Below are positions 21,849 through 33,502 of a stretch of DNA of 64,000 nt, one piece after another. The stretch comes from Amoeboaphelidium protococcarum (lineage: Eukaryota > Aphelidiomycota > Aphelidea). A program made the translations under genes and the position numbers. Position 1 is the stretch's first letter. Each line of letters starts with the position of its first letter. Where the stretch lies: positions 898,478 to 962,477 of the forward strand of contig JALECJ010000003.1 in the NCBI GenBank assembly GCA_023515745.1, written 5' to 3'. The notes beneath the pieces were generated by a model. The model had not been told where the DNA came from. It was given only the letters and a program-made list of their open reading frames with translations, and did no database searches.

Positions 21849-24046
21849 ATGGATAAAAAGTTTAGACATCTAGATAGTGATAATTCAAACTTGAATCTAC
21901 TGCATCCGAGTCCTGAGGGAGATGATGGAATGCGTTCATCATCGCTGTCATTGATGGACTCACCTGAAGATGTACTCAACACTGTGGATGATCCTGCAGT
22001 ACAGTCTAATGTCGCCAACCCATTCTATACTTATCACATTGACAAGACTTTAGAGAATGTAAGTTTTTAGTGCACAAACTTTAATGATCGATCATTTATC
22101 TATTTGTTTTAGTGTAGCAAGATTTGAAAAACGTCATTCTGTCTGCACATTTGCCTCAGTAAGATGGTGCCAAGACGGCGTAAGTGTTGACCGAAAAGTT
22201 GATTCCGGAGCAATTAGAAGAGATGCAATAGATATCAAAGAACCTGAAGACTTGTGTCGAGCTGAGAAGAAAGTATTTGCAGCTGTCTTGTCAGAATAAT
22301 GGTGGTTCTGGACTAGATTGTGCAACTGATTGTTACCCAGTGCCTGAGGATATATCTGCTGTCGGACGCGAAGTTAAAGACCCGCTGCAGATTGATGTTA
22401 ATCTACTTCCCGCCAAAGACTAGTCAGTGTTCAAAATGAGTGATGAAGGTGTGTTTTAAGTATTTGAATCTGAGGAGAAGAGTTTACAGAATGCTAGTCG
22501 CTTCGTTGTTCCCACCATAAAGAACTTCTTTTAAGATATGGACTTTATTCTCAATGTGATCAGTGATGGACCTACAAAGAGTATTGCATTCAGAAGACTT
22601 CGGTACTTGGAGTCTAAATTTTAGATGCACGTCCTGCTGAATGAATAGGCTGAGAATGCTCAGAGTAAATGTGTTCCCCATAGAGATTTCTATAATGTGC
22701 GCAAAGTCGACACCCACGTGCATCTGGCGTCAGCTATGAATTAGAAGCATTTATTGAGATTCATAAAGTCCAAGTTGAGAAAGAATCCGGATGATCTGGT
22801 AATCTTCCGTGATGGAAAGTACCTTACTCTTGCTCAGGTGTTTGAGTCTCTTAAATTGACTGCGTATGATCTAAGTATCGACACGTTGGACATGCATGCG
22901 CACAAGGATACTTTTCATAGATTTGACAAGTTCAATTTGAAGTATAATCCTATTGGAGAGTCTAGATTACGTGAGATTTTTATGAAGACTGACAATTTGA
23001 TTGAGGGACGATACTTGGCTTAGTTGACCAGGGAGATTATAAGTGATCTGGAGTCTAGCAAGTATTAGATGGCTGAGTATAGAATTTCTATTTATGGTCG
23101 ATCGCCTTAGGAGTGGGATAAATTGGCTGCCTGGGTCTGTAATCACAATCTCTTTAGTCCTAATGTGCGCTGGCTTATTCAAATTCCTCGTTTGTACAAT
23201 TTGTACAAGGACAAGAATATTGTGAACAATTTTGAAGAAATGGTGGTGAACATCTTTAAGCCACTGTTTGAAGTGACTATGGATCCAAAGAGTCATCCGC
23301 AGTTACACGTCTTCCTTCAGCGTGTAGTTGGATTCGATAGTGTCGATGATGAGAGTAAGAGTGAGCGTAGAATCCACAAAAAGTATCCGGTGCCCAAGAC
23401 GTGGAATCTCGCCATGAATCCTCCCTACGCTTACTATATGTATTACATGTATGCTAATATGTGTTCTCTTAACCAGTGGAGAAAGTCTCGCGGATTCAAC
23501 ACGTTTATGATGAGACCTCATAGTGGAGAAGCTGGTGATACCGATCATTTGACTGCCGCCTTCCTTAGTTCTTACCATATAAGTCATGGTATTCTATTGC
23601 GTAAGGTTCCTGCTTTATAGTATTTGTTCTATTTAGAGCAAGTTGGTCTGGCAATGTCGCCCCTATCCAATAATTGCCTCTTTATCAACTATGAACGCAA
23701 TCCATTCCCATCATTCTTCCACATTGGGCTGAATGTGTGCCTGTCCACTGATGATCCGCTGTAGTTGCATTTCACCAAGGAGCCGCTAATTGAAGAGTAC
23801 AGTGTCGCTGCTCAGATTTGGAAGTTTAGCGCTGTGGACATGTGTGAACTTGCGCGTAATTCAGTTCTTCACTCTGGCTGGGAGAATAAGGCCAAGTGCA
23901 AGTGGTTGGGTGATAACTATGCGAAGGATGGCGTAGAAGGCAATGATATCCACAAGACCAACGTTCCAAATATTCGCGTCGAGTATCGTCACTAGACTCT
24001 CATGGAGGAACGTTAGTTTATTTTTGGAGACCGATCATCAGGATGA
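21849..24046 (+). CDS. AMD1: AMP deaminase
   Basis: Exons 21849-22058 and 22118-24046 with a 59 nt intron give 712 residues. The acceptor must be the second of two nearby AGs (GTGTAG|CAAG); the first would run into TGA. It deaminates AMP to IMP in purine interconversion. The catalytic domain shows [20 protein letters not shown] (metal-binding HxH and substrate-binding KHLL), [26 protein letters not shown] (HxGE motif), [15 protein letters not shown] and [18 protein letters not shown]. The N-terminal 150 residues are divergent, as in other AMP deaminases. TAG and TAA codons occur throughout. Confidence 0.96.
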
Positions 24047-24188
24047 TAATAAGAATTATAAGACATACTCTTATATTAGCTGAATTAGTAGATAAAAGAA
24101 TGATAATAGTAGTAATATAAAGATATATAAATCTAGAGCATTTTAATTTATCATTTCCATAAAATTTTCAGTAAATGGCAAGCATCCA

Positions 24189-25658
24189 TCACTTGTTTAG
24201 GAATGCATCACGGGTATAAAAGATGGCAGTCAGTGGCAATCCACTCAACAAGCCCAACCAAAAGAAGGCATTCGCAGCGAGAGGATACTTCTAGAACGAG
24301 GATACTCGCAAGATGTAAATGATCGGAAGCTGGGACATTTGCATGAAAAAGAACAACATCACCACCTTGCCGGCCACAACTGCCAACAGCAACTCATGAA
24401 TGCATGATGAGAACAAAAAAGTAATAAAGGACGCATTCGTCTTGGATATCTAGTAGTTGTCAATCGAGTGCAAGTAGATGTGCCTCAGCAGAAAGTCGTG
24501 CACAACCTTGTTCCATTTTCTGGCAAACTCATCGTAGTTGGTAGAATTCCACCAATCTTCATAGAACTGACGATCAGCAAAGCAAGTCAACTCTGCCAAT
24601 GCATTACACAAACACTCAAAGATCATATAAAAGCCCAGTAGCCAACATAGAGTAAACGGCATGAGCAAGTGACCAATGGTTTCGATTAAGCTCAGCTGGG
24701 CCATATTCTCCAACACAGGGCTAATGTAGTGTTCTACCAGCAGGTACAGAATAGTGAACACACCAAAGAAGCCAACCACCTTCTCGAACACATAATTCCA
24801 GCGAATCGCCTCAGTTCTAGGATACTCTAAGTTATACACCAGCACGGGGATACACAGAAAGTAAACATAATTTTCAAGAGTAAGATTAGCCGGGTATCTA
24901 GTGTCCCCGGTGGTCAATTCATCCTCTAAATTCTTCAAGTCCTATTCCAAAGACACGGCACCTCCTCTCCTCGACTGCGATGATTAAGAAGATCCGCGAT
25001 GGGACGCCTTGCCATCTTCATCACTTGCCAACTGCTCCTCCACTGAACGTCTCTGCGTCATTGGACTTTTAGGGTGGATCTCCAGCTCATCAGCCTTACG
25101 CTTACCTCTACCAATGTCATCTTTAAGCTTCAACACGTACCTATGCACTTGCTCCAGTTCCTGATTATACGACAGATAACTATGCATCTTCATATACAAG
25201 GTACAAACATGCAAACAAATCGCAGTTTTACCCGGCCATGCGAAATTTCGATGCACTGTAAAGGCTATAGTTCCCAGTAGAAATAGAGCCTAGTAGAGAT
25301 GCTGCAAAACATTTCCTAGCCAGATGGGGATATATCTTCGATGGACAAGCCAGTGCAGTGCAGGAGCGAAGAACGACAGAGCGGTAATCACCAGATCGCT
25401 CAGCGCAAGAACCACAACATCATGAGACAGAAGATTGTACAGCTTGAACGTAAATCTTCCACCATTTTTGTAGTGCACATATAAATTATCCAGCAGTGTA
25501 ATGGCAATACCAATCCAGAACAAGATGAAGAACCCGCGAAAGTTATTCAGTTCCCTGATCAGAGTCTCTGAATCCAGCAATGAAGTCCTCGGCTCAAATT
25601 TTCCCTTCCTAATCTTTTTGATAGACTGATAAGGCTTCTCTGCTAGCTTCAATGGCAT
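24189..25658 (-). CDS. MBOAT acyltransferase of the SOAT/DGAT1 family
   Basis: A single exon of 489 residues with about eight hydrophobic segments. Family motifs include EYPRTEAIRWNYVFEKV, FYEDWWNST (the FYxDWWN acyl-CoA motif) and SSCIHELLLAVV with the catalytic His. A charged cytosolic loop with KRK and RRGG lies in the middle. The enzyme esterifies a sterol or diacylglycerol with acyl-CoA in the ER membrane. The length equals typical DGAT1, while the YPRT..RW stretch is shared with the sterol acyltransferases ARE/SOAT, so the acceptor cannot be decided. It ends LNK-TGA. Confidence 0.88.
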
Positions 25659-26167
25659 AATATAGATTAGCTTAGTGTTTTTAATGACTGAAAATGAATT
25701 CTTTTCGATTAGACGATATCAGATAGATACTAGCAACGGTACGGTAGATAAAAACAGCCGTTAATCAGGGAGAAACACTGCGAGCGAATCTGATCGTGAG
25801 AATGCACTTGGGAAAATACGGGATATCAAATGTGATTCACTCTAAACGCGTGGGATCTTCCATCGAGATCTTTTTAGTCTAATAATGCACATTGAGGGAA
25901 TCTACAAGTTTGTCACCCTTACTTTGGTATTCATTTACTGCGACAATTTAGATATCAGTGCAATCTACAGTTACAATATAAAAATCGATTGAGACAGACA
26001 GACAGACTAGCGCGCTTATCGAAATCATACTTCAAAGGATAGTCGCGCTCCACGTAGCTAGCTCTCAATGAATTTTTCTTGTGTCTGTTTCACTGGAATT
26101 TCGTCTTCAACAAAGCTCGACACAGATATCAGTGAAACTCTTAACAAATTTTCACTGAAGTGACGCG
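25659..26167. other. divergent intergenic region
   Basis: This 509 bp region holds the promoters of the MBOAT gene (minus) and PIG-X (plus). It includes an AAACGCGT element near 25843-25850 and a short GACA repeat around 25995-26005. No RNA gene is seen. Confidence 0.3.
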
Positions 26168-26770
26168 ATGGCTCAACAAACGTTTGCTTGGAGTGTGGAT
26201 AAGAGTGCCGCTTTTCATCCTCACTTTGTGTATAATCTTACTGCGCAAGCACGAGATGGCTGTACTGTAACAATCGAGTAAAAGTTGGAGTCAAGTGCAT
26301 TCTTTGATCCATATTAACTGCATAAAGATTTGAATGACGAGTTGTGGGAACTCGAGAATCCTAATGTTGACCTCGAGGTGCCGATAACTTCTGATAGTGC
26401 GAGTGATAATATGTTGCGAATTCGGCGAGCTTCAGGCTAAGCGATTATTAGAGTTCCTTTTCATATGAGATACTAGCCTGTGCATGTATATAGTAAAAAT
26501 AAATAAGCGTATGATCCGTATGTGAGAGTGCATCTGTAACAACCACTCGTTTCAATGGTCTGTGAGGGTGAGGCCGTTCATATTCCTCCTTTAAAAGTAG
26601 TTGCTCTCGGTGAAACGTTCGTTGATGTGCCGCGTTTGTCATTGAACGAAGAGAGTGCTTTATTTATATAGACTCTGAGTCTCTTGGTTCCAGCTATTTC
26701 AGTGGTATATCTAATCTATCTCATCATCACCACTTCTTCTTGGCGTAAGACTACAACTAAGAAAGAATGA
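26168..26770 (+). CDS. PBN1: PIG-X/Pbn1-like subunit of GPI mannosyltransferase I
   Basis: A single exon of 200 residues. The PIG-X domain is visible in order: FHPHFVYNLTAQARDGC, FFDPYQLHKDL, VDLEVPI, IIRVPFHMRYQP and VSMVCEGEAVHIPPL, then one C-terminal membrane segment (LLVPAISVVYLIYLII) and a short basic tail. PIG-X/Pbn1 stabilises PIG-M/Gpi14, which adds the first mannose of the GPI anchor in the ER lumen. No signal peptide precedes the domain; the model starts 15 residues before it, so a further 5' exon is possible. Yeast Pbn1 is about twice as long, animal PIG-X is of similar size. Confidence 0.75.
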
Positions 26771-27598
26771 ATTAAATCTCAATGGAATGATCTGGTATAC
26801 GATGATACTGTAAAGTGAATGAAATAGAAATATTGAAAGGACTACATACAGCGTTCTCTTTTTGCCATGACATCGTTAGAGAGTTGGGATAGTATTATAC
26901 GCGTCAGAATCAAGCTTACTAGCTGTAAAATTCAATAAAATTGTTGTTTTTTACTCTTGAGACGCGTCATCTACTGAAATGTGGCTTTCTGATATGGGCC
27001 TCATTTCAAGAATATAAGCAAGTTCGATATAGCGTTCATGGACTGGTGATATCTTGTCACCTTTATAGAACGAATAAGCTTGAGTGTAAAAAATGAAAAC
27101 AGTAAAATATAAGAATCCAAGTACAACTAGAGTAAAGTAAAGATTTAAGCAAAACTCTAGCTATTTAATTAAATGACAACACAAAGACTCCTAAGAGCCA
27201 AAGTACCGCCATATACGATTCTCAATTAATCTTTCCGTATGCAAACAAGGTATACGTGAGAGTAGTATACCATGGTTCGTTACGGATTAAATAGTCATTT
27301 CTGATCAATGCTGCTTAATGTACTGTTAGTAAGAGCACCTGATGAGAAATAAATTACGATTGATAATTCATTGGTTTGAGAATTACCCCAAAAACATTAG
27401 TTTAAATTCATTTAGGTAAAGCAATTTTAAAAGAGTGAAAAGAGGAAAGAGATGCTTCGGAGCCAACCTTAAAGCGCGTGGCTTAGCAATGTAAGCGCAA
27501 GTTGGAAGGGGTCAGATGATGGGCGGTCCCAGAACAATATTCTTGAAGATCATCTGACACACTTTTTTAATAGTCCAGCTACTCAACTTGAAATAAGA
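26771..27598. other. intergenic region upstream of STE11
   Basis: 828 bp with no supported gene. It holds a GAGACGCGTC element (about 26949-26958) and the perfect hairpin at 27511-27558. It probably comprises the PIG-X 3' UTR and a long STE11 promoter and leader. Confidence 0.35.
27511..27558. repeat. perfect 10 bp inverted repeat upstream of STE11
   Basis: GTCAGATGAT (27511-27520) is exactly complementary to ATCATCTGAC (27549-27558), with a 28 nt loop that itself contains AGAA...TTCT. It ends 40 bp before the STE11 ATG, so it probably lies in the 5' leader or at the core promoter. Confidence 0.5.
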
Positions 27599-29839
27599 AT
27601 GAATGAAGTGCAAAGGTACGCCTCATAAATATCGTCAAGCTATAAGCTTTGGAGTTGCGACTAAATATGCGATTTGCTGTCTGTAATTGGAATGGATCAA
27701 TATCGATAGGTGTTCACCGACAATGCAATAGCTGGCGACGTGATGGATGACCTGACTCTTGATCTTCTTAAAGATATTGGTATTTTGGCACTTGGAGATA
27801 GAATTAGAATTATGAATTCATTGAAGACTGTCAAGAGCTTCTATTCTTAGTAAGAGAATGGTCTCAATGAGGCTGCTTGTATTGATAATCATGCAGAGTC
27901 ATTAAATAGTGTAAACGCGCCTTCAACGCAAGAGAAAACGCCTACAGTGTCCAAGAAGTAAAAACCTTCGAGTATTTCCATCAAAAGTGGCCCGGCTGAG
28001 GCTCAGTTTCTCACTGATAATAGCAGTTCTGACACCAAGTCGCCACTCTCACCCTTATCGTTTGGCAATAAATCTGGGTCTCTTCTCTCTGCATCTCCTG
28101 TATACTCCTCCTTCTTTGGCTCATTCTCATTATCCAAGTAGTCCTCATCATTAACTGCTTAGACTTCAGCATCGCAATTGACCATATAATCATCACCTGT
28201 GACTTTGCATAATGAGTAAGACGTCATGTCGCTGGACAAGGTCAAAAGTACGTGCATTCGTGTCATTAAAGATGAGCACAACAGCCATATAATCAATATC
28301 CAGAATCTATATGATGTCGCGCAGATTAGAGCTAAAGTGTTTAAGAAGTTTGGTATAGTACCAGATCTTTGGAAGGAGTACGCCATGTTCTGCTTGAAGT
28401 CTGACGGTAATCCATCATTGCTGGATGATGATCAGTTATGGGACATTTGTAAAAGTGATCCACCTAGACATGAGAGATAGAGATTGATTTTACAAAAAGT
28501 GTTCCACATGAAGGATAGCGGTAAGAAGAATCATCAATAGCTGTTAAAGAATCGCTTTAAAAAGTTGGATAGCATTATGGGTGCATCGATATCGGATGAG
28601 GTTCTCAAGTAGGAAATGCATTTCCCTTAGGAACGTCCATCTAGCTAGGAGATTGCCGTCAATATGGAGCACTTCTTTCCTGAGCTATTCAAGTCTACCA
28701 CCACCAAGTAATCTTGGGATCTCAATCGTCCCATGTCTTTGAGTGATAATTATCGATCTAGATTACTCTCGGACTTGCAGTTGAAGACGAGATCAAACTC
28801 TCTATTCACTCTCGAGTTGGCAGATTACGATGAGGATTCAGATGCTGAGAATTAAGTTTATAATGAAGCTGCGGAATTGCCAGTAGTTGAAGAAGAATGG
28901 TGTACTGATATCAGTCGTATAGCTGATGCTTTTAACAATAACTAAATAGAAGATGGCGCTACTGGTGAGCACAACTTTGCGTTAGGCAATGTGATTGGTA
29001 AAGGGAAATGTGCTACTGTATTTTATGGCGTGAATTTAGAGAATTAGTAAATAATGGCTGTGAAGCAAGTAGTTCTCGGCTCTTAAGCGGGGCTCAGGCC
29101 TTAGCACTAGAAATAGAAGAAGGAAATGGCAGAGATGCTGAAGAAGGAGATTTACATATTGTAGTCACTGGATCATGACAACATTGTCAAGTGTCTGGGT
29201 CATTAGTTTTAGAATGGCGTACTGACGATGTTGATGGAGTATGTCAGTGGTGGTTCTATCGCTAGTTTAGTTGCTCGACAGGGACCTCTTAATATGGAGT
29301 TGTGTCGGTCTTACGCAAGTCAGATCGTAAACGGTCTCGTTTACTTGCATGAACAAGGTATAATTCATCGAGACATTAAAGGTGCTAACATTTTGGTAAC
29401 GTCAGATGATATTATAAAAATATCAGATTTCGGCGTCTCTAAACTGGTTGATCAAGTTGGTGTTGAGTAGCGTTGTAGTGTTAAAGGGTCTGTGTTCTGG
29501 ATGTGCCCAGAGTTGGTGACGCGAAATTATCTGACCACCAAGGTTGATGTGTGGTCTCTCGGATGTGTGGTGATAGAAATGGCCACAGGCCGCCGACCAT
29601 GGATGCCACTAGATCCTATGCAAGCAATGTACTGTATTGGAAATGGGAAACTAACACCGTACACTTACCTGCTTGAAAGAGGTGATGATACTTAATCTGA
29701 CATGCAATTGCTCAAGACTTGCGATGCTGCTTGTTCATTCATCGACATTTGCACTCAAGTTGATCCTACAAACAGGCCATATGCTAATGAATTGATCAGT
29801 CACTAGTTTTTACACATGGTGGAATAGTGCAATCGCTGA
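27599..29839 (+). CDS. STE11: Ste11-type MAP kinase kinase kinase
   Basis: A single exon of 746 residues (yeast Ste11 717) with the fungal Ste11 architecture. A SAM domain at about 18-80 (LWSCDQICDLLSVIGMDQY...) requires the ATG at 27599 rather than the later one at 27692, which would cut it. A Ser/Pro-rich linker is followed by a Ras-association-like domain at about 218-300 and a kinase domain at about 455-740. Kinase motifs: IGKGKCATVFYG (third Gly replaced by Ala), AVKQV, HRDIKGANIL, SDFGVSKL, MCPEL and DVWSLGCV. It should phosphorylate a Ste7/Pbs2-like MAPKK in a pheromone, invasive-growth or osmotic cascade. The nearby RLM1-like MADS factor is a typical MAPK target, but proximity proves nothing. 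Confidence 0.93.
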
Positions 29840-29901
29840 AGTTATAAAAATGAAGTGTCTGCTTAATAAATAAAATGTACTTGATATATGATTTGAAGCA
29901 A

Positions 29902-31380
29902 TCATTCATCTTCGTAGTAATACTCTTGATCATAGAATCCACCGCCATGATGAAATCCACCAAATCCTCCGTGGTGATGATGACCGCCACCACCAAAGCC
30001 ACCTTGGTTAAAAAACATAGAAAACACGTCATTTGCGTCCATCCCACCATGACCACCAAAGCTCTCTTGTAAATCGGCGCCGCTGTCATATCGACGCTTC
30101 TTCTGAGGATCCGATAGAGTTTCGTATGCCTCAGAGACATCCTTAAACATCTTCTCCGCTTCATCCTTCTTCTCCGGCTCCTGATTCTTGTCAGGGTGAT
30201 AGATCAGTGCCTTCTTGCGGTAAGCCTTCTTAATATCACTCTCAGACGCGTCCTTAGAGACACCAAGAATTTTGTAGTAATCCTTTCTCTGAGATTTCTT
30301 CAATTCAAGCTTTGCGTCTTTCAATTGCTGTCGTAAATCACGATTATTCGGATCAAGTTGTGAAGCTTTTTCAAAATCGCGGACAGCCTCTTCAAATTAC
30401 TCCAGCTTCATTCTACACGAGGCTCTTCGGATGTACACCTTCCCATAATCCGAGTCGATAGCGAGCGCAGCATCACAGTCTGCAATAGACTTTTCATACT
30501 GGCCCAACTTGAAGTAAGCAGTCGCTCGATTGGAATAGAATTAACAGTTCACCGCTGCACATTCTGGATCAATCTACAAAGCTTCCGAGTACAGGCGAAT
30601 GGCATCTGCGTACTTTCCAGCTTTGAAAGCGGCATTTCCATCATCTTTCTACGTTTATAAAGCTCTAGCCTTCTTAAATAACAGACGCGACTCCTTATGA
30701 TCAGGAGCAACTCTCAAAGCTTCCTTCACATAGGATATACATTTAGTCAGATCACCTTGTTGGTAGATTAAACCAGCTCTGATACAAATAGCTTCAGCAT
30801 TCTAAGGCTCATTTACAAGAATCTAATTAAGAAGGAGATTAGCCTCATTGGTCAATTTCAGGCCTACCAAAGCGCGAATTTTAATACACAGCCAGTTATA
30901 AGGGCAATGCAGACCGTTGGTGGCCATTTTAGCAGCGGTGTCCACATTGAAAATCGCTCTTCTAAAATCTTTAGATTCCAAAGCAGCAACTGCGGATTCC
31001 ACAAACTTTCGAATAGCCTCCGCTTGATGAAGCTCCTTGCTGATCGATGGATTCGTCGGATCAACGTCTAAAGCCAATTGAAATTGTCTGACGGCTTCAT
31101 TAATATTACCAAGAGCCAGGCAGCACTTGGCTAATCTCACATATGCCTTCACGTATCCACCATCCAGCTCGATAGCCTTTTTGCAATCCTCTACAGCCTC
31201 CTTGTACTTCTTCAGCATCATGAGAGATGCAGCGCGATTGCAGTGACCGACAGCAGACTGCTCCAAATCGATCCACTCGCCATACAATTTGACCGCTTCT
31301 TAGTAACTTCCCTTCTTGTATTATTCATTTGCAAGCTATTTCAATTCCTCAGCCTACGCGCATAAATCGACAGTCATCAT
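29902..31380 (-). CDS. DNAJC7: DNAJC7/TPR2-like co-chaperone
   Basis: A single exon of 492 residues (human DNAJC7 494). Up to nine TPR units occupy about 5-370, e.g. [19 protein letters not shown] and [19 protein letters not shown] domain follows at about 378-445: [20 protein letters not shown], the HPD triad in YHPDKNQ, and [13 protein letters not shown]. The tail is Gly/His/Phe-rich and ends acidic (EYYYEDE) at TGA. The TPRs bind Hsp90/Hsp70 ends and the J domain stimulates Hsp70 ATPase. It overlaps nothing and ends 62 bp from the STE11 stop. Confidence 0.95.
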
Positions 31381-31875
31381 TTAGGACAGTGTTGTGTAAT
31401 TTTTTAAATTTTAATGATCAGATTGGGGGTTGAAATGAAAATTGTTGGTTGATTGACCCACGAAGCCGAGCCGCTTCAATATTTGCAAGTGAGAGGATTG
31501 GCTCTTGAGGAAACATGATAGTTGTGATCATTTACTAAAGCACTAAATTGCTTTAAACCCGTTTTTACGCGTTTTTAAATCCAAAGTAGATTCTTTCTAA
31601 GAGTAATTTAAAATAAAGTTTCAACGTATGAGTATGTATATATTCGCGTAAAGCTATCCCCGACGATAGCAGTTAAGTATATCAGTGTCTTGTGGTATGG
31701 TCTCAAATTAGATCGTTCAGGAAGCTTTGGCGCTTCTAAAGTTTGCGCGATATAGATAAAAGATAGAAACATCTTAAAATTTATTCTATGCACTTACTGC
31801 TCTTAGAACATGTCATTATGAGAAGACAAGGAGATAATCCCAGAATTGACTGCATATAAACATATAAGTAGAAAC
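31381..31875. other. intergenic region
   Basis: A 495 bp spacer between the DNAJC7 start and the C2H2 gene's 3' end. It has an A/T-rich TTTTACGCGTTTTT element around 31562-31575. Probably the DNAJC7 promoter; no gene is seen. Confidence 0.3.
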
Positions 31876-32705
<830 letters not shown>

Positions 32706-33502
32706 TTTGCAAAAGTATCAGTATCTTCTGTTTCAAAGATTTGTAGGGGACTTTGAATATCAAACTAATCAGTAATAATAGCCAATAAGAATATATATAC
32801 CACTTCCAAGACGACGTAATAGGTACTTTCATCGAATACACTTCAGCGAAAGATGAATGCTGCACGATTTATTCATTTTTTCCGAAAGGTGTGACTGTGC
32901 CCTGTCAATCCTCATCCTGATGCATTATCACCCACATGATTCACCACCCGTGTGTTTGACTTTATACTCATCACAGAGCGCGTGTTTACAGTGATTCTGA
33001 CAGATATTGACAGATCTTGCGTGAAAGCTTATAGGAACGTCTAAGTATATAATATTGAATGGAAATGCATTATTAATATAGCTCCAATTTCCGATGAACA
33101 TTGAGCACGTACATGATCCTTTTAGTGGTCATTTGAACTCTCTATAAACCCCAGATTGACACATTGGATTAAAAATGGACGGTGGCTTGAACGAAGGGCA
33201 TTTTAAAAAGTGTCGTCCAGACTCGACACACTAGACACATACGTTTGTAATACTAAGCACGTTAAGTGAATCTAATTTCAGGTATTTACAAAACTGTTCT
33301 ATATACTGTACATGTACGAGCTAACCAACCAATCACATCAGCTGAGCGTAAAACCACGTTGTTTCTTCTCGCGCCGGAATCCTCTGTCCGTCAAAGAGCC
33401 CAACACTCGCGTTTACTCTTTCGTGATCACTTTTGATTATTCAGCACAATACCTGCTGCAGAAAATACCTGGCAAAAGTAGACGACGCGTGGATTTTTAC
33501 AT
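32706..33502. other. divergent intergenic region, C2H2 factor / VPS10
   Basis: 797 bp with no supported gene. It should contain both promoters. A 6 bp dyad GTGTCG...CGACAC lies at 33210-33229. The length is unusual for this compact window and fits a regulated transcription-factor promoter. Confidence 0.35.

Noticed and set aside
27430-27520. A tRNA-like or snoRNA-like element before STE11.
   Set aside because: There is no B box or complete C/D boxes; only the inverted repeat is supported.
27599-29839. STE11 start at ATG 27692.
   Set aside because: It would remove the first helix of the SAM domain (LWSCDQICDLL), which is in frame from ATG 27599.
29875-30164. Frames overlapping the Gly/His-rich tail of DNAJC7.
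   Set aside because: Shadows of a repetitive coding tail; the J domain frame is unambiguous.
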